A stretch of 21,010 nucleotides of DNA from Letharia columbiana (lineage: Eukaryota > Ascomycota > Lecanoromycetes > Lecanorales > Parmeliaceae), in the NCBI RefSeq assembly GCF_014066305.1, contig NW_023501160.1:1-21010 (forward strand), given 5' to 3'. The translations under genes were made by a program, and so were the position numbers. The notes beneath the pieces were generated by a model, which was not told where the DNA came from, searched no databases, and saw only the letters and a program-made list of their open reading frames with translations. Below, piece by piece: positions 12,190-19,673 of the stretch (within the stretch, counting starts at the first letter, position 1; each line of letters starts with the position of its first letter).

Positions 12190-12720
12190 ATTTATTAAAA
12201 ATATAGCTATCTATAAAAAGTCTTATATAAATTATTAATAAAAATCTATAAATTTTAGAAAGATTAAGATATTCTTAATAGACTTTAATTCTAATTATTT
12301 AGTAATAATCTTAATATATAATAACTTTATTTAAATATTACGCTAATTTATTAAGAATTCTAAAAAAATAATCTTATTATAATTAAAAGTATATTTAATA
12401 ATTTTATATAAAGTCGATACTTTAATAATACGCGTAATATTTTATATATATACTCTTAATATAACTCTTTTATTTTAAAATAGATTAGTATATTATTTAA
12501 GTATATTATATAGAAAATATTAATATATAATTTAAATACTTTATTTATATAAGCTTAAAAGATTATAAAGATATTTATAAGATTAAAAGATATTATTTAA
12601 TATTTAAATTAGTCGTAGCGAGTTCGAAAGATAATTTTTTACTTATCTTTCTTTTATATTTATATTCTATAATATATATTATAAATATTAATCTTAATAA
12701 AGTACTTTATATATATAAAT
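12190..12720 (-). pseudogene. Gypsy reverse transcriptase relic
   Basis: The reverse transcriptase of the element, which would copy its RNA into DNA. In the minus-strand frame starting at 12,701 one reads FIKIN (12,701-12,687), the altered form of the palm motif FTKLD. FRTRY follows at 12,629-12,615, and YLNNILIY at 12,503-12,480 replaces the catalytic YLDD box. Between them lies the region matching the FGLTN motif. The thumb follows in another frame from 12,420, with FLEFLIN, then LKSIKNI and FYRFL, resembling the typical FLGF and PKSVKDVQ and FYRRFI pattern. A one-base indel therefore lies near 12,400-12,430. The catalytic aspartates are mutated and many stops are present, so it is dead. 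Confidence 0.85.
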
Positions 12721-14459
12721 CTTTTTAAGATTTTTAAGAGTAGTAATAATAAATAATTATTCTTAATAATTATCTTATTAAGCTTTTAATAATTAATATA
12801 TAATTATAGCGAGTTATTTAATTTCTTAATAAATAATATTAATAAATTAATCTAACTAATTAAGAATTAAATTTATTTTCTCTTAAATATAATATTTAAA
12901 TAATCTTTAATCGCTATAAATTTATTATATAATATATTATAAATTAAATTACTTCTAAATAGCTTTTTAGATAGTAAGTCGATTAAATACTTAATTTAAT
13001 TATATATATTAAGACTATTAAATAACTCTTCTAAAAAGACTTCTAATAAATTTTTAAGTTATTTAAATATATTAGAATTATCTAATTATATAATATTATA
13101 TTATATAATTTTATTATAATTATCTTTATTACTTTTAAATAGAATCTAATATAAAAATATAATAAACGCTTATTTTAGATTATATATAATTACTATATTA
13201 ATTAATAATATAAATTACTTTATATTTATTATTACGATATCTATTTATATTTTATTACTTATAAAAAAATCGCGATAGATCTAAAACTACTTATATTAAT
13301 AAATATTTAAATTAATATTATAAATTTAAGAGAAATTAAGAATAAGATTATATTCTTATATATCTATAATATACGTCTTTAAGATTTACTCTTACTTTTT
13401 TTCTTAACTATTCATAAGATTAAAGATTAGATTATACTTTTTATATAAGAATATTTAATAATTATTAATAATATATATTATTATTAACGCGTATTTAGAT
13501 TTAGAAATTTATATCTCTTTAATAAAAGATTATAATATAAAGATTTTCTTATTATCGATATCTATTAAAGTAATTATCTTATACTTTTTATTTAATATAA
13601 TAATTTTATCTTTTAATAATAGAGAGTAAGATTATTATTTAATTAATAGCGTATTTAATACTATAATAATAAGTATTAAACTTTATCTTTTCTCTTATTT
13701 AATTTATAATTATATACTTTATTATCTATAATATAATTTAAATATTTAAAAAAATTTTTATAATATCTTAGCTATTTATAATTATAATATTATATTTTAA
13801 TAAAAGATATTTTAGACTTAATATAAGAGTTATTATTTTTAAATTTAATTCGCTTAGATTTTTAATCTTATAGTATTAAAAAGAATAAACTCTTCTTTTA
13901 ATCTTATTAGCTCTTTATATACTATTTCTTAGACTTAATATATTATTAATTATTACTTTTTTAATTACTTATCTTATTATTAAAGCGAATCTTATCTAGA
14001 GTAGAGAGCTCTTTTATTTTTTATAGCCTTTATTTTATATTCTAATATTATTATAATAATATAAAGACCTATAAATTAAATTTATAAAGTTAAATTTTTC
14101 TAAGTTAAATCGAATTTTAGTCTTAGCTCTAAGTTAAATCGAACTCTAATCGCTTACTATACGTTTTTAATCTACTTTTACTACTATAAAATTAATATAG
14201 TAAATATAAATATATATATATAAAGAGAGGCGCGTTTGAAGGCCTAATTAGTAAGGTATAATAATTATCTATAAAAAATAGAGAAAGACTATATTCTTAT
14301 AGTAAGAAGTATTAAAATATCGGAAAGAAATAAAGATAACGTGTTAATTAGTAGTGTGAATTCTATAATATCTTCTATCGTAGTAAAATTTTTCGAATAA
14401 TAAAATAGCTATAGATATCGAACGATTTTAATTTATTTAAATATATATCGTTTCGAAAT

Positions 14460-15560
14460 AATAATTTAATATAATAAAATCGTAAATAGAGTATATAATA
14501 TGAGAGATTTAAGTAAAGGAGTTAAGTCGTATTCTCTTAATAATTAGTATAATAATCTTATTATTACTTATTCTTTTCTTATATTCTTTATAATATTCTT
14601 CGCATTTATTTATTATAGTTTCTTCTCTTACTTCTTAATATAGTAAGAATAATAGATTAAATTATAGTAGTATTCTTCGCTTATTAAGTAATAATTTAAT
14701 ATAGAATAGCTAAGTTATAATAGTATTCTTCGCTTATTAAATAATAATTTAATATAAAATTATAAAGAGTATATAATATAAGATCTTAGAGAGCTAAGTC
14801 GTATTCTTAATAATAATAATCTTATTATCGCTTAGTTTCTCTATAATATTCTCTATATTTATCGATTATAATTTCTTCTTTTACTTCTTAATATAGTAGA
14901 AATAATAAATTAAGTTATAGTAATATTCTTTATTTATTAAATAATAATTTAATATAAAATAACTAAGTTATAGTAATATTCTTCGTTTATTAAGTAATAA
15001 TTTAATATAGAATCGTAGAGAGTATATAACGTGGGATCTTAGAGAGCTAAGTCGTATTCTTAATAATAATAATCTTATTATCGCTTAGTTTCTTCGTAAT
15101 ATTCTTCGTATTTATCTATTATAGTTTCTTCTCTTACTTTTTAATATAGTAAGAATAATAGATTAAGTTATAGTAGTATTCTTCGCTTACTAAGTAATAA
15201 TTTAATATAGAATAATTAAGTTATAATAATATTCTTCGCTTACTAAGTAATAATTTAATATAAAATTATAAAGAGTATATAACGTAGGATCTTAAAGAGC
15301 TAAGTCTATTCTTAATACTAAGAATCTTATTATCGCTTAATTTCTTTATAGTATTCTTCGTATTCGTCTATTATAGTAATTTTTCTTATACTAGCTAAGT
15401 AAATTAATATAAGATTATAAAGAGTAAGTCTATTATATTACTACTACTAATAACTATCTTTATAATATTCTTCGTAATATTCTCTATATTCGTCTATTAT
15501 AAATCCTTCTCTTATTTAACTAAGTACGAGAATATCGAGAATAAATATATTTATATTAGT
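14460..15560 (+). repeat. 253-bp higher-order tandem repeat in A2
   Basis: The marker CTTCGCTTAYTAARTAATAA and close variants (CTTTATTTATTAAATAATAA and CTTCGTTTATTAAGTAATAA) start at 14,675, 14,728, 14,928, 14,981, 15,181 and 15,234. The spacings alternate 53 and 200, giving an exact 253-bp unit that contains an internal 53-bp duplication. Neither 53 nor 253 is a multiple of three, which argues against the array being protein-coding. Confidence 0.85.
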
Positions 15561-15612
15561 GAAATTAATAGAATTAATAGAATTAATAAAATTAATAGAA
15601 TTAATAGAATAG
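15561..15612 (+). repeat. AATTAATAG 9-bp microsatellite
   Basis: There are five to six head-to-tail copies of a 9-bp unit (ATTAATAGA, some ATTAATAAA). The inverted equivalent lies at 17,236-17,280 in A3, and degenerate versions are in A1 near 2285 and 2940 and in A2 near 15,925. Confidence 0.8.
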
Positions 15613-16353
15613 TAAAAGAAGAATAGTTATATAAATAGATAAAAGAATTATTATTTAATCTCGAACGCGTTTAATATAACTATAATATTTAAATATTAGT
15701 TTAATTTATCTATCGCTAATTTAGAAGAAGTATATAGAAAAAAACGTATTCGTTTAAACTCTTTTAAAGGGTTTTTTAATACGTTTATAAGTAGTAGTAG
15801 ATAGCTATTAAGCTCGCTTATAGCCTCGATTATTAATAATAGCGAATTTATTAAGAGATAGTCTAGAGGCGTTAATAAGAGACTCTAATTAAATAAGAGA
15901 TATTAAAAATAATTATATTTATATTAATAGAATTAATAAAATTAATAAAATTAATAAAATAATAAAAGAATAATAAATAGATAAAAGAATTATTATTTAA
16001 TCTCGAACGCGTTTAATATAATTATAATTACTATATTTAAATATCTATTTAATCTATTAATAGTAGATTAAACTTTATAATTTTTATAGCGTTAGAAAGC
16101 GTAAAGCGAGTTTTATAATTTAAGAAATTATAAAGTAACTATATATATCGTAAGCTAAGTACTTTAAAGTATAAAACTTCTATATATAAATTTTTAATAA
16201 GGGAGATATAAAAGGATTATCGGGCTAACTTAGCCGGTCTAATTAAAAAGCGTATAGAACTCGAATTAATAATTAACTATATATATAAATTTAAGATTTT
16301 CAAGCTTAGTTCTATCTTATTCTATTATATATACTAATATCTAGAATAAATAT

Positions 16354-16857
16354 ACGAGTAAAGATTTATAAATTAAATTTATAATTATTTTTTAATTAGA
16401 GCTATCGAGTAAATTTAATAAGCGATCTTTAATAAGCGATATTTAAATATCTTATCTTTTAATAATTATAAGATTAAATTTAAGAATTCTTTTTTATCTA
16501 AAAGTCTACATTTTATTCTATAATTTACTTAAGAAATTTTAAAATTATAATAGAAAATAAAAAAGTTATTTTAAAATTAAATAATATATATCTATTTTTT
16601 AATTAGAGCTATCTCGCTATCGAGCGAACTTTAATAAGCGATATTTAAATTTCTTACGCTTTAATAATTATAAGATTATATTTAGAAATTTCTTTCTTTA
16701 TCTAAAAGCCTATATTTCGTTCTATAATTTAAAAAAAAAATCTTAAAATTTTAATAGAAAATAAAAAAGTTATTTTATATATTAATAATATATATTTAAT
16801 TTTTAATAAAAAAACGCGAGAGGGCGAGATTTTAATAGTTATAGACGCTAATTTATT
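16354..16857 (+). repeat. Repeat B, copy B4, left part (interrupted by A3)
   Basis: B4 starts CGAGTAAAGATTTATAAATT after TA at 16,352-16,353, has the two B sub-blocks, and then the ACGCGAGAGGGCGAGATTTT stretch as in B1. It stops at GACGCTAATTTATT, where B1 continues into TACCCGCGATGAC. The missing remainder is at 18,608-18,734, on the far side of A3. Confidence 0.8.
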
Positions 16858-17235
16858 AGTATATATAAAAGAATAAGATAGAGCTAAGCTTAAAAATCTT
16901 AAATTTATATATATAGTTAATTATAAATTTAAGATTATTATATCTTTTAGCTAGACTAACTAAGTTAGCTCGCTAGCCCTCTTAAGCTTTCTTATTAAAA
17001 ATTTATATATAGAAGTTTTATACTCTAAAATAACTAGCTCTCTATAAATACTATTTCTTTATAATTTCGTAAATTATAGAACTTAGTATACGCTTTCTAA
17101 CGCTATAAAAATAATAAAGTTTAGTCTACTATTAATAAATTAAATAAATATTTAAATATAATAGTTATAATAGTTATATTAGACGCGTTCGAGATCGAAT
17201 AATAATTCTTTTATCTATTTATTATTCTTTTATTA

Positions 17236-17280
17236 TTCTATTAATTCTATTAATTCTATTAATTCTATTAATTTTATTAA
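17236..17280 (-). repeat. 9-bp microsatellite in A3, inverted copy
   Basis: There are about five copies of CTATTAATT, the reverse complement of the AATTAATAG array of A2, in the matching position of A3. Confidence 0.8.
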
Positions 17281-18015
17281 TATAAATATAATTATCTTCG
17301 ATATCTCTTATCTAATTAGAGCCTCTTATTAACGCTTTTAGATTATCTCTTAGCGAATTTATTATTACTAATAATTAAGGCCGTAAGCGAGCTTAATAGC
17401 TATTTATTACTACTTATAAACGCGTTAAAAAACTCTTAAAAAGAGCTTAAATAAATATATTCTTCTTTATATACTTCTCTTAAGCTAGCGATAGATAAGT
17501 TAAATTAATATTTAAATATTATAGTTATATTAAACGCGTTCAAACGTTATATACTCTTTATAATTTTATATTAAATTATTATTTAGTAAGCGGAGAATAC
17601 TACTATAACTTAATCTATTATTCTTACTATATTAAGAAGTAAGAGAAGAAATTATAATAGATAAATATAAAGAATACTATAAAGAAACTAAGTGATAATA
17701 AGATTATTATTATTAAGAATACGACTTAGCTCTTTAAGATCTTACGTTATATACTCTTTATAATTTTATATTAAATTATTACTTAGTAAGCGGAGAACAT
17801 TATTATAACTTAAGTTATTTTATATTAAATTATTATTTAGTAAGCGAAGAATACTACTATAATTTAATCTATTATCTCTACTATATTAAGAAGTAAGAGA
17901 AGAAACTACAATAGGTAAATGCGGAGAATACTACGAAGAAACCAAGCGGCAATAAGGCCATCATCGTCAAGAACACGGCTTAGTCTCTTCAAGATCCCAC
18001 ATCATATTCAGTTAT

Positions 18016-18071
18016 CCACTCAGTTAGCCACTTAGCTAGCCACTCAGCTAGCCACTCAGCTAGCTACTCAG
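18016..18071 (+). repeat. 12-bp minisatellite CCACTCAGCTAG, about 4.7 copies
   Basis: Four full units start at 18,016, 18,028, 18,040 and 18,052, followed by CTACTCAG. The second unit differs by one C-to-T change and the first by one other C-to-T. In one frame the unit reads as a four-residue TQLA repeat, but that frame contains a TAG at 18,033. It lies in the unmutated half of A3. Confidence 0.85.
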
Positions 18072-18113
18072 TCTAATACTCTACAAGAGAAGGAGCAAGA
18101 GAAGGAACTATAA

Positions 18114-18335
18114 CAGGCAAATGCGGAGAACACTGCGGAGAAACCAAGCGGCAACAAGGCCCCCAGCACCAAGAACACGGCTCAGCTCTCCAAGATCCCA
18201 CCTCATATGCTCTCCACGGTTCCACATCAAATCATCACTCCGGAACGATGCATATTTGGACGAATTGAAACCGTCCGATGTCTTGCTCTGACAGCTATTT
18301 CATTATTCGAAAGATTTCACTGCGGTAGGAGATAA
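18114..18335 (+). other. Short open frame in unmutated part of A3, unrecognised
   Basis: Seventy-three stop-free codons end at TAA 18,333-18,335. An ATG lies at 18,207. The upstream stop at 18,111 (TAA) is at a site where a neighbouring array unit has CAA, so the open stretch may once have been longer and may have included a QEKEQEKE segment. Against coding, the equivalent block in A2 has a deletion of about 7-8 nt inside this frame, and the adjoining array period is not a multiple of three. I recognise no family, and it is probably not a gene. Confidence 0.25.
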
Positions 18336-18607
18336 TGTGGGATTCACACCACTAATTGGCATGTTGTCTCTATTTCTTTCCGATATTTCGATACTTCTTA
18401 TCATAAGAACATAGTCTTTCTCTATTTTTTATAGGCAATTATTACGGATTAATTCTCTACACTCGATATACCTTCCTAATTAGGCCTTAGCGCGCCTCTC
18501 TCCGTATATATATATCTATATGTAGGTTAAAAACGCACAGCAAGCGATTAGAGTTCGATTTAACTTAGAAAAATCCAACTCTATAAATTTAATTCATAGG
18601 TCTTTAC

Positions 18608-18734
18608 TTATTTATTTATAATAACTTAGTCGATCTAGCTAAAAAGCGTAGAGAACTTAAATTTATAATTAGCTATATATATAAATTTAAGATTTTTTAA
18701 TTTAGCTTTATCTTATTCTTTTATATATATTAAT
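18608..18734 (+). repeat. Repeat B, copy B4, right part
   Basis: This segment corresponds to the last 125 bases of B1: TTATTTA, then ACTTAGTCGATCTAGC (B1 has ACTCAGCCGATCTAACC), then AAAAAGCGTAG, and the end TATCTTATTCTTTTATATATATTAAT. It completes B4 across the A3 insertion. Confidence 0.8.
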
Positions 18735-18789
18735 TATTATAATAAGTATATAAGAGAAAAATCTATTATATCGATTATAGTTAACTAAA

Positions 18790-18970
18790 TCTCTATAGAT
18801 AAAAATTATCTATTAAACGATATATATTTATTTAAATAAATTAAAATTATTCGATATCTTATTTCGATAGCTATTTTATTATTCGAAAGCTTTTACTATA
18901 ATAGAAGAACTTATAAGATATCTATTATTAATTAATCTAGTATATTTAATTCTTTTCGATATTTTAATAG
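18790..18970 (-). repeat. RIP-mutated fragment of repeat A start block
   Basis: This aligns with 18,235-18,400 of A3 in the same orientation. Shared landmarks include AACGAT, CGATATCTT, GATAGCTATTTTATTATTCGAAAG and TTTCGATATTTTAATA. Almost every CA or TG of the A3 version is TA here. With A1, A2 and A3 it makes four copies of this roughly 150-bp block. Confidence 0.8.
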
Positions 18971-19038
18971 TACCACGTCTGAAAACAATGGGACTTCGAA
19001 GTGCCTTTTTTTTGTTTAATGTTTTTTCAGTCGTGGTT
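18971..19038. mobile_element. 68-bp unmutated inverted-repeat insertion (MITE-like)
   Basis: The left end TACCACGTCTGAAAACA and the right end TGTTTTTTCAGTCGTGGTT are imperfect inverted repeats of about 17 bp. The sequence is flanked by TTTTAATAG on both sides (18,962-18,970 and 19,039-19,047), a candidate 9-bp target duplication. It contains GGG, TG and CA dinucleotides and so looks untouched by RIP, while the DNA on both sides is heavily mutated. At 68 bp it is below the size that RIP usually detects. The superfamily cannot be named from this. Confidence 0.65.
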
Positions 19039-19085
19039 TTTTAATAGATTCTATAGATCTAGTAGCTAAATAAGACTATTCTATT

Positions 19086-19141
19086 ACTTCTACTACTACT
19101 ACTATTACTATTACTACTTATTAATAGTATTATTACTACTA
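19086..19141. repeat. CTA/TTA trinucleotide microsatellite
   Basis: An imperfect run of CTA and TTA triplets, interrupted by TTATTAATAGTATTATTA. It marks the end of the heavily RIP-mutated zone. Confidence 0.8.
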
Positions 19142-19149
19142 TTACGATT

Positions 19150-19522
19150 CTTTATATATCTATATTCTTCTTAACACCTTCTATTCTCCTTAATACCTTT
19201 TAGTTTCATATAGCGTTCCTTTATAAAGGCCTTATGAACTGCTAGCCACTTTCTCGTTTTAGAATATCTTCTACCATGTCTTCTAAGGCTGATAAGAAAG
19301 AGATTGAATACCTTACGTCTCTGTATCTTCTTATTAGATAAGCGAGGTATAGTTGCTAATAGTAGAAATAATGGCTAATAGTAGTGTTAAGTAGAATACT
19401 CTATGACTATATACGAAGAAAGCTACGGAGCATTCTCGGAAGCTAGGGCTAGGGCTATATGTGGCAAATCTATCATAAAACCACAGAAATGGCCTTATTT
19501 TTATATGTGGGGTCTTCAGGTG
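19150..19522. other. Transition zone with a TATA-like box and a 21-codon frame
   Basis: Composition changes here from RIP-mutated to normal. TTTATAAAGG at about 19,222 resembles a TATA box. An ATG at 19,276 opens a frame of 21 codons beginning MSSKADKKEIEYL and ending at TAA 19,339-19,341. Downstream in that frame come several TAA and TAG codons, so this may be the mutated 5' end of a lost gene or transposase. I cannot identify it, and chance is possible. Confidence 0.25.
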
Positions 19523-19597
19523 TTCAGGCCTCCTGAAAAAACCACTGCTGAAAGTCTGAAAACCTGAAAAACCACAGCAAAAAAAAAGTGGCCTGAA
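19523..19597. repeat. 75-bp foldback sequence with TTCAGGCC ends
   Basis: TTCAGGCC (19,523-19,530) is the exact reverse complement of GGCCTGAA (19,590-19,597). Inside lie several CTGAAA and ACCAC motifs (ACCACTGCTGAAAGTCTGAAAA). These resemble the ends of the 68-bp insertion at 18,971 (ACCACGTCTGAAAACA), so the two may belong to one family of small elements. No target duplication is evident. Confidence 0.4.
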
Positions 19598-19673
19598 ACT
19601 CCCTACTGTCGTGCGCAACTCTTCTCAATCAACTACGCTCGTAGTAGCTTCCAAGCTTCAACACAACACGGTG

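Larger units (their letters stand above)
9945..13990 (-). mobile_element. RIP-mutated Ty3/Gypsy chromovirus (internal region)
   Basis: On the minus strand the domains occur in the order reverse transcriptase (about 12,720-12,190), RNase H (about 12,005-11,760), integrase C-terminus (about 10,270-10,150) and chromodomain (about 10,100-9,945). Integrase after RNase H is the Ty3/Gypsy arrangement and excludes Copia. The integrase chromodomain places the element among chromoviruses, a common fungal lineage. All stops seen are TAA or TAG, as RIP makes from CAA, CAG and TGG. The region upstream of RT (12,720-13,990) should have held gag and protease, but I could not read them and set the upper boundary by the start of repeat A2. 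LTRs were not identified, so the ends are approximate. Confidence 0.85.
14062..16338 (+). repeat. Repeat A, copy A2 (full-length, mostly RIP-mutated)
   Basis: A2 begins TAAAGACCTATAAATT, has a mildly mutated stretch at about 14,226-14,350 (GAGGCGCG, GGCCTAATTAG, a TATAAAAAATAG box-like site at 14,270), then the block shared with A1, the 253-bp array, an AATTAATAG array and the ACGCGTTTAATATAA motif at 15,665 and 16,006. It ends ATATACTAAT at 16,338. A3 is its inverted counterpart. No open frame or known protein domain was seen, so A may be a large non-autonomous element. The last 140 bases are the same as the end of repeat B. Confidence 0.8.
16858..18607 (-). repeat. Repeat A, copy A3 (inverted, inserted in B4)
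   Basis: Read on the minus strand, A3 begins GTAAAGACCTATGAATT at 18,607 and ends TATATACT at 16,858, followed by AAT. Both ends match A2. It interrupts B4, and TTATT is present on both sides (16,853-16,857 and 18,608-18,612), consistent with a short target duplication. About 17,905-18,607 is nearly free of RIP, with many CA, TG and GG dinucleotides, whereas 16,858-17,890 is heavily mutated. A3 is about 530 bp shorter than A2. Near 18,430 it has a TATA-like site on the minus strand. No known protein domain is visible. Confidence 0.8.

Noticed and set aside
1250..16338. A1 and A2 as the two long terminal repeats of one giant retroelement
   Set aside because: They are direct repeats about 13 kb apart, but the Gypsy between them is on the minus strand, A1 is 5'-truncated, other B elements lie between, and A3 shows A is an element in its own right.
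16858..18607. A family as Helitrons
   Set aside because: The CTAA-T 3' end fits, but there is no 5' TC, no GC-rich terminal hairpin, no Rep/helicase sequence, and a possible 5-bp target duplication.
19334..19618. 94-codon minus-strand frame
   Set aside because: It crosses the foldback sequence and the promoter side of the host gene, is Phe/Ser-rich low-complexity and has no recognised domain.
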